A stretch of DNA of 63,732 bases. Source: Nitrospira sp. LK70 (GTDB taxonomy: Bacteria > Nitrospirota > Nitrospiria > Nitrospirales > Nitrospiraceae). Every line of letters starts with the position of its first letter. The stretch's first letter is position 1. Shown here piece after piece: positions 18,658 through 28,310 of the stretch. A program made the translations under genes and the position numbers. Location: assembly GCA_011090425.1 (NCBI GenBank), contig PHGD01000011.1, forward strand, positions 1-63,732, given 5' to 3'. The notes beneath the pieces were generated by a model. The model made no database searches. It had not been told where the DNA came from and saw only the letters and a program-made list of their open reading frames with translations.

Positions 18658-19587
18658 CTATTTTTTCTTGGGTGAGGTGTTCTTGAGTCTTTGGAGTTCG
18701 GCGTTCTGTTCATCCACCTTCTGCTGGAGCGCTTTCAATTCTTCCTTGAAGGTCTGCATGTCGGCGTCGTTTTTACCAGGAGTTGGTGTTTGAACTGGAA
18801 TGGATTGAGGCGGTTGTACGACTGGCGCCGCTCCTGAAGGGACCGGCTGAGCCGTAGGAGCAGGGGATGGAGGAGCCGCAAGGATGCTAGCCAGCAGTTG
18901 ATAATCAACCGCGATAGACCGATCCTCAGACTTGCCGATCCATTTGGATCGGTCATAGACATCCTGCCGTACAGCCTCCTCCGGCAAGAAGGTCACTGCT
19001 CGGTCACGGAGACCATCGGTGTCCGGAAGCGGACGTGGGTCTTTTTCAGGGGCCTTAGACTTTTTCCCTGGGTTATATCGATACTGAGTCAACGTAAAAT
19101 GCAGCGAGAGGCCGTCCGCGAAGAGGTAGCCGGACGTGGTTTCTCTATTTTGGCTCACCTTCGAGGCCTGTGATATTCCCGGACCAGAATAGATTCGGAA
19201 TCCCACTCGCTGATCGGGAGTCGCTTGAGCGAGAGCGGCGACAATATGGGGAGTGAGAAACGCGATATCAGACTCGGAGAACGTCCGGACATCGTTCAAG
19301 TTCGTAGAACGAGCGGCCTTGCCGAATAACAGCAACAGTCCGGACTTTTCTTTCGTATGCACACCGCGCAGGATATCTGCGACCGTCATCTCCGACAATT
19401 TGATGGGATGCGCGGCCTGCAATGAAGTGTCTAATCCGTTCTCAAGGAACACAGTGCCGAGAGCACCCTCATGAATAGGCGTCTGGACAGGGCGAGAGCC
19501 GATGCAACCGGCAACTACGAGACTCAAACTCCCCAGAATCAGAAAGCTCAGAGTCTGCTTGAAGGACGAACGATACGTATATCCCAT
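18658..19587 (-). CDS. Lipoprotein with C-terminal coiled coil
   Basis: This 309-residue protein has a lipobox (SLVVAGC, Cys near residue 28). A folded central region of unknown family (about 60-230) is followed by a proline/glutamine-rich linker (about 235-265) and a C-terminal coiled coil (LKALQQKVDEQNAELQRLK) ending in lysines. The layout suggests an envelope-anchored protein reaching toward a partner. No enzyme motif is seen. An in-frame stop follows the KKK tail. Confidence 0.75.
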   Translation of the reverse strand: MGYTYRSSFKQTLSFLILGSLSLVVAGCIGSRPVQTPIHEGALGTVFLENGLDTSLQAAHPIKLSEMTVADILRGVHTKEKSGLLLLFGKAARSTNLNDVRTFSESDIAFLTPHIVAALAQATPDQRVGFRIYSGPGISQASKVSQNRETTSGYLFADGLSLHFTLTQYRYNPGKKSKAPEKDPRPLPDTDGLRDRAVTFLPEEAVRQDVYDRSKWIGKSEDRSIAVDYQLLASILAAPPSPAPTAQPVPSGAAPVVQPPQSIPVQTPTPGKNDADMQTFKEELKALQQKVDEQNAELQRLKNTSPKKK

Positions 19588-19905
19588 AGGGTCACGCCGT
19601 CACTTTGGTTCTTGGCGCGTAGTGTAGCAGGAATATTCAGCAAAACAAAGGATCGTGGTTCCGGTTCTGCTGCTCGGCCAAGCCCGGTACTACCAGTGGC
19701 GTGATCAATTTTTCACGAACGCCCCCAAGACGTTTGAGGTCACTCGGCGAACTGACCGCCGAACAGGCCTGCTGCAAGCGCATGTTCGGCTGAAGAACTG
19801 GTCGGGGAACCGACGTTCCGTCGGATGAAAAAATCAAGAGCCGGAACCGAGCGTATGGCTTCCGGCTCTTTTCCGAGGACGGACTTCCTCATTCACGTGC
19901 GCTAT
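19588..19905. other. Intergenic region, no supported gene
   Basis: These 318 bp separate the lipoprotein gene and the porin gene, both on the minus strand. The only clear element is the terminator at 19828-19870. A 66-codon minus-strand frame (19637-19837) is open but overlaps the terminator, has no recognisable domain and is not called. Confidence 0.5.
19828..19870 (-). terminator. Intrinsic terminator of the porin gene
   Basis: An 11-bp perfect stem (AAGAGCCGGAA 19836-19846 with TTCCGGCTCTT 19860-19870) and a 13-nt loop are followed on the minus strand by a T6 run (complement of 19828-19833). It lies 36 bp past the porin stop. On the plus strand only four T follow, so the minus orientation is favoured. 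Confidence 0.85.
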
Positions 19906-21207
19906 TTAGTACTGCAGCTGCAACGCCACGTGGAACGAAGGGACCCTGTCTCCGGTCGCAGTCGGCGCATAGTTCCCGGTGAGCGCTCCCTTGGTCTCCA
20001 AGTCTCCGTACCGGCCGTACACGGCAATCCGCGCATTGTGGCCGGAGACGATGTAGTTCAGGCCATACTCATATTCCTGCCGCATGGCGCTGTACGTCGG
20101 ACTGATGCTCGTGAACCGAAAATAGGGTTGGAACCGTCCTATGCCGATCTCTTGTGGAATCAAGTACAACCCATACAGCGTGTACGAGAGCCCATCGAAT
20201 ACGCAGAAGCACGTGGCAGGATTGGCAAATGCACCGGCCCCATAGTTGGCGAAAAACTGCTTGAATTCGCTGTTGAACGTAAACACCCCCAGGTTGTTCG
20301 GAAGGACCTTTTCGAACAACACGTCGACGGAAATCCCGGTGAAATCCGACACATTCCCTGTGGCTGCGTTGCCGGCTCCATCCTTTTGATACTGTATGTT
20401 TCCGGCGATGGCCAGGATGTCTCCGGCCGTGCCGTAATAGGTGCCGCTCGTGTAGTAGCCGGGGTTGACTTCATCATTGAGCAGGTTCCACTGTAAGCGC
20501 CCCGTGTACATCATCGTGTTGCTTGGATTAGGCCCGTTCCGCAACCCTTGCGAGACGCTCGCCACATACAACAGATGTGTCCCAAAGGAAGGGTGAATCT
20601 TGCCCCAGAAGCTGGCGCCATTGTCACGCCCATAGAGGCCGGCTCCCGGGTTATTGGGGCTCGTCCCGTTGAAATTGGCGCTGTAGTCGGCGGGGAAGAG
20701 CGGCGTTCTGAACCCATCGAAGGTGGCATGATAGAAGGGCCCGTTCAACTCGCCGCGCTCGCTGGGGAGCAACAGACGCCCGACCCAGATGTTGACCTTC
20801 TCATTAAACTCGAACTTGCCGATCGCATCGAGCAAGCCGATCGCAGAGTTGCCTCCAAAGTTCTGCGACCCACTTGGAAATGGACCAGCCCCGCTTTTCA
20901 CAGCGCAGTCAAAGCAGTCCGTGTTGAACTCAAATTTCACGTACTTGTGGATCTGCCCGTTGATATAGATACGAGCGTTGTTGATGTCAAAATTATTGCT
21001 CCAGTCCTGACCGTTCGTTGACCCATTTTCAATGGTATTGAAGCTGGTCCGAATACCCATGCCGATGGAGATCCACTTGTCGTCATCGGCCTTGATCGTG
21101 CCGGCCGCATAGGCAGGGGACAGCGGGACCCCCATTCCAGCCACCAGTGCCGCGATGGCTCCGACAATGACAAACCTTGCCCACCGCCTTCTAAAATGTT
21201 GCTTCAT
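19906..21207 (-). CDS. Outer-membrane porin
   Basis: This 433-residue exported beta-barrel protein has a signal peptide ending SPAYAA (about residue 35). The barrel has alternating strands (WISIGMGIRTSFNTIE, ARIYINGQIHKYVKFEF) and ends in the terminal aromatic LQLQY needed for BAM assembly. A CFDC pair occurs in an early loop and a CFC in a later one. The ATG at 21207 follows AAGGGAGGG. The position beside a two-component system and the urt/ure cluster suggests a urea or short-chain amide porin, like FmdC-type porins linked to urea use; the substrate is inferred from context only. Confidence 0.8.
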   Translation of the reverse strand: MKQHFRRRWARFVIVGAIAALVAGMGVPLSPAYAAGTIKADDDKWISIGMGIRTSFNTIENGSTNGQDWSNNFDINNARIYINGQIHKYVKFEFNTDCFDCAVKSGAGPFPSGSQNFGGNSAIGLLDAIGKFEFNEKVNIWVGRLLLPSERGELNGPFYHATFDGFRTPLFPADYSANFNGTSPNNPGAGLYGRDNGASFWGKIHPSFGTHLLYVASVSQGLRNGPNPSNTMMYTGRLQWNLLNDEVNPGYYTSGTYYGTAGDILAIAGNIQYQKDGAGNAATGNVSDFTGISVDVLFEKVLPNNLGVFTFNSEFKQFFANYGAGAFANPATCFCVFDGLSYTLYGLYLIPQEIGIGRFQPYFRFTSISPTYSAMRQEYEYGLNYIVSGHNARIAVYGRYGDLETKGALTGNYAPTATGDRVPSFHVALQLQY

Positions 21208-21598
21208 ACTGATGCCCTCCCTTAGGTGAGTGATAGAAATGGTAGCCCACATCAGATGAATTGAGAAATGAATCGAGAAAGTTGACGCGGAGTATGACTA
21301 AGGTTTCGCAAGATCGCAAGGAGTTATATGAGCTCGGTAGAGTTTTACGTAGCGCTCAGGGTCCTGCCGTTGTTCAGTCAGGGTTTCCCCGATAGAGTGC
21401 TTCACGACGTCGCGCAATGATCGCTAACACAGCCTGCGCGACAAATTGAGGACAGACGATATGCGTCTACATCCATTCTCGATCCCGATCCTGATCTGGA
21501 GTATCATACAGGGCCGGACGGTAGAGGCACTGCTGGTTCCATAGGGGCAGCCGTCGTCGAATGACAGACTGTCATGTTGCTTCAGATCGCAGACTGCA
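21208..21598. promoter_or_regulatory. Divergent promoter region, porin / sensor kinase
   Basis: These 391 bp separate two divergent starts, so they must hold both promoters. An inverted repeat GTCGCGCA (21409-21416) and TGCGCGAC (21435-21442), with an 18-bp spacer, could be a regulator site. No convincing -35/-10 pair or sigma-54 (GG-N10-GC) promoter was found by eye. No gene is seen. Confidence 0.35.
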
Positions 21599-23056
21599 AT
21601 GAACAGTAACTATGCCCGAGCGCTGATTCCACTGATCTTGGCCGCGACGTTCCTTCTCGACGTGTTCATGCCCTGGGGTTATGCAGTCTGGGTCGTTGGG
21701 GATGTCTTCGGCGTCTTATTGACCCTCGGGATTGAGTGGCCGATTGCTCCATATATTGTTGCGGCCACCGGGACCGTTCTCGCCTACATGGGACACATAC
21801 TGTCTCCTCCAGTCATCGCGGTAGACATTGCCGGCTTCAATCGCGTTGTGGGCATCGCCCTGCTGTGGATTACGGCTGGGCTCGTGGCGCGAGCACGAAG
21901 GGCGAAACTCGACGATGCCACCAGACGACTGGGTGCGATCGTGGAGAGTAGCAGCGATGCCATTCTGAGCGTGACGCCTGACGGTTTCGTGACCACGTGG
22001 AATGGAGGCGCAGAGCGTATCTTCGGGTATACCGCCGGCGAGATGATCGGCCGTTCGATCCTCACGATTATTCCCGCCCATCTCCATCGGGACAAAGCCA
22101 GGCTGCTGGCCACGGTGCGCGGAGCGCATGACATTCAGAGCTATGATGCAGTGCGGTTGACCAAGGACGACCGATGCATCGATGTGTCGGTCACATTATC
22201 GCCGCTCAAGGATTCTGTCGGTCAGTTCGTGGGGGTTTCGAAAGTCATCCGGGATATCAGCGATCGGAAGAAGGCGGAGGTCCTTCTGAGACAAGCGCAC
22301 GAGGCATTAGAAATGAGGGTTCAGGAGAGAACCGCTGAATTGAGCGCCGCCAACCATTCTCTACGGATTCTTTCTAGCCGACTGATGCAAGTGCAGGAAG
22401 AGGAGAGAAGTCGTCTGGCGCGCGATCTGCACGACGAAGTCGGACAGTTGCTGACGGCACTGAAGATCGACTTGCAAGACATCCGGCATGGTGAGGCCGA
22501 GAAGGCCCGCTTTGGTTCTCTCTCAGATAGCCTAGAGTTGGTGGACCGCCTGCTGACTCAAGTGCGGAGTCTGGCGCTGGATCTCCGACCGTCACTGCTT
22601 GACGATCTGGGTCTGGTGTCGGCTCTGCGCTGGTATGCGAACCGGCAGGCGGCGCGCAATGGATGGACCCTTTCGCTCTTGGTCGAGGGAATGGCGGGAC
22701 GAGTCCCGGTCCCCATTGAGGTCGCCTGCTTTCGGGTGGCCCAGGAGGCACTGACCAACGTCGCAAAATACGCAAGGGCCAAGACGATCGATCTTGCGTT
22801 GCGCCGGCAAGATGAGGAAGTCACGCTCATCATTCAAGACGACGGTGTGGGATTCGACGTGCCGTCGGCTCGACGGCGGGCACAAGGCGGGCAAAGCGTC
22901 GGGCTGCTTGGTATGGAAGAGCGTGTGCGGCTGGCCGGCGGCAGCTTGGTCATCTCATCAACGCCGGGTGAAGGGACCAGGCTCGAACTGTGCTTCCCAC
23001 TCACAGAGCAAGAGCAAGCCAAGCCACATGCAGCGGTTGAGGTCATGTCGTCATGA
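21599..23056 (+). CDS. Membrane sensor histidine kinase (PAS, NarL-type)
   Basis: This 485-residue kinase has an N-terminal membrane domain of three or four segments (residues 8-100), a PAS domain (AIVESSSDAILSVTPDGFVTTWN) with PAC, a coiled coil, a HisKA_3 dimerisation domain with H-box LARDLHDEVGQLL, and a HATPase domain (DDGVGFD and GLLGMEERV). It overlaps its response regulator by 4 bp (ATGA), so they form a pair. Its place between the porin and urtA suggests control of urea or nitrogen-source uptake. The membrane part has no known ligand site. Confidence 0.9.
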   Translation: MNSNYARALIPLILAATFLLDVFMPWGYAVWVVGDVFGVLLTLGIEWPIAPYIVAATGTVLAYMGHILSPPVIAVDIAGFNRVVGIALLWITAGLVARARRAKLDDATRRLGAIVESSSDAILSVTPDGFVTTWNGGAERIFGYTAGEMIGRSILTIIPAHLHRDKARLLATVRGAHDIQSYDAVRLTKDDRCIDVSVTLSPLKDSVGQFVGVSKVIRDISDRKKAEVLLRQAHEALEMRVQERTAELSAANHSLRILSSRLMQVQEEERSRLARDLHDEVGQLLTALKIDLQDIRHGEAEKARFGSLSDSLELVDRLLTQVRSLALDLRPSLLDDLGLVSALRWYANRQAARNGWTLSLLVEGMAGRVPVPIEVACFRVAQEALTNVAKYARAKTIDLALRRQDEEVTLIIQDDGVGFDVPSARRRAQGGQSVGLLGMEERVRLAGGSLVISSTPGEGTRLELCFPLTEQEQAKPHAAVEVMSS

Positions 23057-23706
23057 ACCACCTCCGGATTCTTCTTGTGGAAGATCATGCATTGGTCAGG
23101 GCCGGCATGAAGGCTCTCCTGCAAAAGATCGAGGGTACCGAGGTGGTTGCGGACATGGGGGATGGGCTGGAGGCCATCAAATATGTGCAGACTGCCGCTC
23201 CTGATCTTGTTCTGATGGATATTGCGATGCCCGGATTGAACGGCCTCGATACCACTGCCCGGATCGTCAAAGAATCGCCGACCACGCGCGTGATTTTGCT
23301 GTCGATGCATGGCAATGAAGAATACCTCCGGCAAGCTCTGCAGGTGGGTGCTTCAGGCTATCTATTGAAAGGCGCAGAATTGGCTGAACTGGAGTTGGCC
23401 CTCAAGACGGTTGCGAGGGGTGAGAAGTACCTGACTCCGGCCGTGGCGAAATACGCCATCGAGGCCTACCGCGAAAAGTCCGAAGGTCCGACCGGTCCCC
23501 TGGCGAAACTGAGCCTGCGCCAACGCGAAATCCTCCAGCTCATCGCGGAAGGGCAAACCACAAAAGACATCGCCCAACGCTTAAACCTGAGCGTGAAAAC
23601 CGTCGAAACCCACCGGAGCCAATTGATGGAGCGGCTCGACATTCACGATGTGCCAGGGCTCGTCCGCTTCGCAATGCGTGTCGGATTGATTCAGCCCGAT
23701 TCCTAG
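23053..23706 (+). CDS. LuxR/NarL-family response regulator
   Basis: This 217-residue protein has a receiver domain (ILLVEDHALVRAG, acceptor Asp in LVLMDIAMPG, switch Lys in YLLKG) and a C-terminal GerE/LuxR helix-turn-helix (LSLRQREILQLIAEGQTTKDIA and LSVKTVETHR). It is the cognate partner of the kinase encoded just upstream. It is likely to activate or repress the neighbouring porin or urt promoters; no binding site can be assigned. Confidence 0.93.
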   Translation: MNHLRILLVEDHALVRAGMKALLQKIEGTEVVADMGDGLEAIKYVQTAAPDLVLMDIAMPGLNGLDTTARIVKESPTTRVILLSMHGNEEYLRQALQVGASGYLLKGAELAELELALKTVARGEKYLTPAVAKYAIEAYREKSEGPTGPLAKLSLRQREILQLIAEGQTTKDIAQRLNLSVKTVETHRSQLMERLDIHDVPGLVRFAMRVGLIQPDS

Positions 23707-24087
23707 TCATTCCTTTGTTTGGGTTATTTCGTTGGTCCTGTCATGGCGAATAGCCTCACCGGCACTCGTCCTTTCAGGACACTCGGCGGTGGCTCTCGGG
23801 GATCTCCGACCATTCTTTCAGGATTTTCCCGATGGGTCTACGTCGTCTTTTGTGAAATGCTCTGCCCCTGAACATGGGCAGAATGATTCGCACGGCCTTC
23901 AATAAGGACCAGACGGCGGCGAGGATTAGGAGGATTAAATTGAGAAAGGAGAGAAGTGATGAGACGATAGCCTCGCTCGGTTGTCAGGCGCGGCAAGGCC
24001 CATGGCGGCCGGTCCTTCGGTGTAGTGGGTCCGTAAGCATCAACCGAAAGTTTGCAACTCACAGCATAACACAAGGAGTGATGCCAC
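23707..24087. promoter_or_regulatory. Upstream region of urtA
   Basis: These 381 bp between the response regulator and urtA probably contain the urt promoter. Visible elements are a hairpin GTCCTTTCAGGAC (around 23770), a second hairpin CTGCCC/GGGCAG (23862-23881) and the urtA ribosome site AAGGAGTGATG. No T-run follows either hairpin, so neither is a clear terminator. No sigma-54 consensus was recognised. No ORF here is convincing. Confidence 0.4.
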
Positions 24088-25458
24088 ATGGAAACGAAAG
24101 TGCCTCAGGGTTCGAAGGCCGTCAAAGAAGCAGAAGTTCCTACCGAGGCAGTTGGATCATCGCGAAGAGAATTTCTGGGACAGAGCGGGCGTGTCGCGGC
24201 GGGAGTCGGCGTGGCCGCGCTCTTGGGGAACCTGGGCAACTATGCGCTGTCCTATGCGGCCGGCGGACCACCTATTAAAATCGGCGTGTTGCACTCACTG
24301 AGCGGCACGATGGCCATCAGCGAAGTGTCCTTACGCGATGTCGTACTGATGGCGGTCGAAGAAATCAATAAGGCGGGCGGGGTGATGGGGCGGCAGATAG
24401 AGACGAAGGTCGTCGACCCCGCTTCGAACTGGGACCTGTTTGCCGAAAAAGCCAAGCAACTCCTCCTGGAAGATAAAGTATCGGTGGTGTTCGGCTGTTG
24501 GACATCGGTCAGCCGAAAATCAGTCTTACCGGTCTTTGAAAAGAACAATGGATTGCTCTTCTATCCCGTTCAATATGAGGGAGAAGAGTGCTCGCGCAAT
24601 GTGTTCTACACCGGCGCCGCAGTCAATCAACAGGCGGCGCCGGCGGTGGAATACTTGATGAGCCCAGAGGGTGGCGCCTATAAGAAGTTTTACCTCCTCG
24701 GTACGGACTATGTCTATCCTCGCACGACGAACAAAATTCTTCGCGCCATGTTGTTGGCGAAGAAAGTGCCCGCCTCCAATATTGAAGAAGAATATACTCC
24801 GTTCCATCATCAGGACTATCAAACCATCTGCGGCAAGATTAAGAGGTTTGCGGCAGGCGGCGGTGCCGCGGTCATCAGCACCATCAACGGCGACAGCAAC
24901 GTGCCGTTCTACAAAGAGTTCGGCAACCAGGGACTGCGCGCGGAAGATGCGCCGATCATGGCTTTCAGCGTGGCAGAAGATGAGCTGCGCGGAATGGACA
25001 CCAGCGCGCTCGTCGGACATTTGGCGGCGTGGAACTATTATCAGAGCGTGGATACGCCACAAAACAAGAAGTTTGTGGCGAATTTCAAGGCCTATTGCAA
25101 GAGGAATAACTTGCCGGATGGAGAAAATCGCGTCACCGACGATCCGATCGAAGCCGCCTATTTCGGCGTCTATGTGTGGAAACAGGCGGTTGAAAAGGCT
25201 GGTTCTACCGAGGTGGACAAAGTCCGTAAGGCTGTCTATGGCCAAAAGTTCCTGGCTCCCGGCGGCCAGATCATGATGGATGAAGCCAACCAGCATACGC
25301 ATAAACCGGTGCTGATCGGCGAAATCCTGAAGAACGGTCAATTCAAGGTCATTTTCCGTTCCAAGGGACTGGTGAAGCCGGAACCGTGGAGTGAGTATAC
25401 GAATCCTGACAAGGGTTGCGATTGGATTAATCATCAAGGGACCTATCAGAAGAAATAA
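24088..25458 (+). CDS. urtA: Urea ABC transporter substrate-binding protein
   Basis: This 456-residue periplasmic binding protein of the UrtA/AmiC type has family segments IKIGVLHSLSGTMAISEVSLRD (broken by no gap), FGCWTSVSRKSVLPVFE and LLFYPVQYEGEECS, all typical of urea-specific UrtA. The N-terminus carries a Tat signal (SSRREFLGQSGRVAAG, hydrophobic stretch, SYAA cleavage region, about residues 30-63), so it is exported folded. It delivers urea to UrtBC. The same signal type reappears on UreB. It starts behind AAGGAG and leads the urt operon. Confidence 0.96.
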   Translation: METKVPQGSKAVKEAEVPTEAVGSSRREFLGQSGRVAAGVGVAALLGNLGNYALSYAAGGPPIKIGVLHSLSGTMAISEVSLRDVVLMAVEEINKAGGVMGRQIETKVVDPASNWDLFAEKAKQLLLEDKVSVVFGCWTSVSRKSVLPVFEKNNGLLFYPVQYEGEECSRNVFYTGAAVNQQAAPAVEYLMSPEGGAYKKFYLLGTDYVYPRTTNKILRAMLLAKKVPASNIEEEYTPFHHQDYQTICGKIKRFAAGGGAAVISTINGDSNVPFYKEFGNQGLRAEDAPIMAFSVAEDELRGMDTSALVGHLAAWNYYQSVDTPQNKKFVANFKAYCKRNNLPDGENRVTDDPIEAAYFGVYVWKQAVEKAGSTEVDKVRKAVYGQKFLAPGGQIMMDEANQHTHKPVLIGEILKNGQFKVIFRSKGLVKPEPWSEYTNPDKGCDWINHQGTYQKK

Positions 25459-25600
25459 GTTCGGGACGCATGGCAATCCCTTGTTTCACGAGCCATTTTG
25501 ACGATGGGCCCTGTCTGTAGGTAACCGGCTGGAATCCCTATAGCGGAGGTTTCAGCCCCCTACCGATTGTGCCTGTCGCCAAGGTTTCCGTAGAGAGGAT

Positions 25601-27184
25601 ATGGTGATAAGCCTGGCCGGCATCCCGAGAAATCTATCTGTACTGGTTTTATTCCTACTTCCAGCGATTGGGCTTGGTCTCCAGTCGACATTGGCTGCCG
25701 GTGAAGCGGACCCTGCAGCTTCACCTGTAGTCTCCTCCGCCGACTCAATCGAACAGGCGCTCCTCGACGTGAAAAGTGAGGATGAGGCTGTCCGTAGTAA
25801 GGCTGTCGCACTCCTGATCGAAAAGGGCGATGCGAGCCTCGTCCCCAAACTCGATGCGATACGGGCGGAAGCTGATCGGGCTGTCCGGATCGCTATCAAA
25901 CCGGTGATCGACCTTCTCAAGAACCGGGCGAACCTGACAAGCGGACAGCCGGATACTAGACGTTCCGCCGCCGCCGATCTGGTGGGGACGGGGCGACCGG
26001 AGGCTATCACCTGGCTAGAGGAGGCTGCCGCAAAGGAGACGGTCTGGTGGGTGAGGTATACGATGGAAGAGGCTGCACAGTTGATCCAACTCCGTTCGCA
26101 AGATCCCGCCGTTCGCCTGGAGGCAGTCAAGAAGCTGGGTGATCACCGCAGTCAGAACAGCCTGTCGTTGCTCCAGGAATTTGTCGAAGCGGGCACGCAA
26201 AGTGGGGCGACCGAAGAACAAAGGACCTTGGCGGTGGCAGCCGAAACCGCGATTGAACAGATTAACTCATGGGGTTGGTGGGCCAACGCCATTGAGACGT
26301 TGTTCCGGGGCATCAGCCTCAGTTCAATTCTCTTGATCATGTCCCTGGGTTTGGCCATCGTCTTCGGCTTGATGGGCGTTATCAATATGGCCCACGGCGA
26401 GCTGATGATGATCGGTGCGTATGCCACGTTCATTACGCAACAGGCTTTCATCGGCTGGTTTTCTCCGGATCTGTTCGATTGGTATTTTCCCGTGGCGTTG
26501 CCGGTGGCCTTTCTGTCGGCCGCCCTGTTCGGGTGGGTACTCGAAGCCACCGTAATACGTTTTCTCTATGGACGCCTCCTTGAGACGCTGTTGGCGACGT
26601 GGGGCGTCAGCTTAATCTTGATGCAGGCTGCTCGGGTCTACTTCGGTGATTTGACCGCGGTGATCGCCCCGCAGGCCCTGCGCGGAGGCGCTCAAGTGAT
26701 GGTGGGGGTCTATCTGCCCTACAATCGGATTTTCATCATCATCCTGTCGATCATCTGTGTCTTGGGAATTTACTTTTTGCTCTTCCGATCGAACCTAGGG
26801 ATTCGAGTACGAGCGGTCACTCAAAATCGCAATATGAGCGCCTGCCTCGGCATCCCGACTAGAAAAGTCGATTCCTATACATTCGCCTTTGCCTCCGGGC
26901 TGGCCGGTATCGCGGGCTGGGCCCTTACGATGGTCGGCAATGTCGATCCAGGGCTTGGGCAGAACTATATCGTCGATGCCTTTATGGTGGTCGTGACCGG
27001 AGGGGTCGGCAAGCTCGCCGGGACCATCTGGGCTTCCTTAGGCATCGGAGGGTTAAACAAGCTGATCGAGCCGGTCAGTGGGGCAGTCTACGGCAAAGTC
27101 TTTATTCTGGTCGGGGTGATTTTATTCCTCCAGTGGCGGCCACAGGGCCTGTTTGCAGCCAAAGGACGGAGTGCCGATGCCTGA
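25601..27184 (+). CDS. urtB: Urea ABC transporter permease UrtB
   Basis: A signal-like N-terminus and a periplasmic helical region (about 35-215, with HEAT-like repeats) precede a branched-chain-amino-acid-type permease domain of about eight membrane segments (from SLSSILLIMSLGLAIVFGLMG). The extended N-terminal domain is normal for UrtB. With UrtC it forms the channel across the inner membrane. The urtC start overlaps its stop by 8 bp. Confidence 0.95.
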   Translation: MVISLAGIPRNLSVLVLFLLPAIGLGLQSTLAAGEADPAASPVVSSADSIEQALLDVKSEDEAVRSKAVALLIEKGDASLVPKLDAIRAEADRAVRIAIKPVIDLLKNRANLTSGQPDTRRSAAADLVGTGRPEAITWLEEAAAKETVWWVRYTMEEAAQLIQLRSQDPAVRLEAVKKLGDHRSQNSLSLLQEFVEAGTQSGATEEQRTLAVAAETAIEQINSWGWWANAIETLFRGISLSSILLIMSLGLAIVFGLMGVINMAHGELMMIGAYATFITQQAFIGWFSPDLFDWYFPVALPVAFLSAALFGWVLEATVIRFLYGRLLETLLATWGVSLILMQAARVYFGDLTAVIAPQALRGGAQVMVGVYLPYNRIFIIILSIICVLGIYFLLFRSNLGIRVRAVTQNRNMSACLGIPTRKVDSYTFAFASGLAGIAGWALTMVGNVDPGLGQNYIVDAFMVVVTGGVGKLAGTIWASLGIGGLNKLIEPVSGAVYGKVFILVGVILFLQWRPQGLFAAKGRSADA

Positions 27185-28310
27185 ACCAGTGGTCACGCGC
27201 CAAGGCAGCCGCGAGACGGTGGTCTTTTACGTCGTCGGAGTCTTATTCCTAATCGTCGTCCCCCTGCTGAACGTGGTGCCTGATGAAGAGTCATGGATGC
27301 ACATTTCCGACTTTCGTCTCAACCAGTTCGGAAAGTTCTTGGCATTTGCCATCCTCGCACTCGGGCTTGATTTAATTTGGGGTTATTGTGGAGTCCTCAG
27401 TATGGGTCAAGGGGTCTTTTTCGGGCTCGGCGCCTACTGCATGGGGATGTATTTGGCCCTGCAGATCGGGAAGGAAAGTGTGTATGGCAGCGAACTTCCG
27501 GATTTCATGGTGTGGACCCAGGTCAAAGAACTCCCCCTGTTCTGGTACCCGTTCAAGAGCTTCTTGGGTGGGTTCTTCGGGGCCATTCTCGTTCCGGTCC
27601 TCTTCGCGACGATCTTCGGGTTTCTCGCCTTCCGCAGCAGAATCAAGGGGGTGTACTTCGCCATCATCACGCAGGCCCTGGCCTTTGCCGCCTGGCTGGT
27701 CTTCAATCGGAACGAGACGCGGCTCGGAGGTACCAATGGGTTGACGGATTTTAAACAACTGCTCGGGTTCCGGCTCTCGGATCCGTCGACGCAACGAGGG
27801 CTCTATATTCTGACGGTCCTGGCCCTGGCCGCCTCCTACCTGCTCTGTCGCTGGATCGTAGCCTCGCGCGCCGGAAACGTGCTGATCGCGATCCGCGACA
27901 GCGAGTCGCGGGTCACATTTTCGGGGTACACCCCTTGGATGTACAAGCTCTTTGTGTTTGTCGTGGCGGCGGGTCTTGCGGGACTGGCGGGAATGCTCTA
28001 CGTGCCGCAGGTGGGCATCATCACTCCGGCTCAGATCGGAGTTTTACCGTCACTTGAGGTCGTCATCTGGGTGGCGGTCGGCGGGCGCGGTACGTTAATC
28101 GGGGCAATCTTAGGCGCCGTGGCCGTTAACTATGGCCGCAGCGTGCTCACCAACTATTTTCCGGAAGCCTGGCCGTTTATCTTAGGCGGACTCTTTGTGG
28201 TTGTGGTGACGATGTTCCCGGACGGACTTGTGGGGATGATCAGGAAGTTGACCGACCGAAAACAAACACACAGGCCGTTGATCAAGGTGGAAGGGGGGAC
28301 GACGGCGTGA
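27177..28310 (+). CDS. urtC: Urea ABC transporter permease UrtC
   Basis: This 377-residue LivM-type permease has about nine to ten membrane segments and the family stretch GLDLIWGYCGVLSMGQGVFFG and GGTNGLTDF. The ATG at 27177 overlaps the end of urtB; an in-frame start 24 bp upstream inside urtB is less likely. The C-terminus ends in a basic tail. Its stop overlaps the GTG of urtD by 4 bp. Confidence 0.95.
   Translation: MPEPVVTRQGSRETVVFYVVGVLFLIVVPLLNVVPDEESWMHISDFRLNQFGKFLAFAILALGLDLIWGYCGVLSMGQGVFFGLGAYCMGMYLALQIGKESVYGSELPDFMVWTQVKELPLFWYPFKSFLGGFFGAILVPVLFATIFGFLAFRSRIKGVYFAIITQALAFAAWLVFNRNETRLGGTNGLTDFKQLLGFRLSDPSTQRGLYILTVLALAASYLLCRWIVASRAGNVLIAIRDSESRVTFSGYTPWMYKLFVFVVAAGLAGLAGMLYVPQVGIITPAQIGVLPSLEVVIWVAVGGRGTLIGAILGAVAVNYGRSVLTNYFPEAWPFILGGLFVVVVTMFPDGLVGMIRKLTDRKQTHRPLIKVEGGTTA

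Noticed and set aside
19637..19837. 66-codon minus-strand ORF between lipoprotein and porin genes
   Set aside because: It overlaps the terminator after the porin gene and shows no domain or signal.
23707..24087. Possible sigma-54 promoter upstream of urtA
   Set aside because: No GG-N10-GC core with the expected context could be found by eye.
24088..24280. Tat signal on UrtA as an oddity
   Set aside because: Tat or similar signals on UrtA binding proteins are known; the unusual case is UreB.
25601..26280. Apparent extra domain at the start of UrtB
   Set aside because: A long periplasmic N-terminal region is usual for UrtB, so it is not a fusion of interest.
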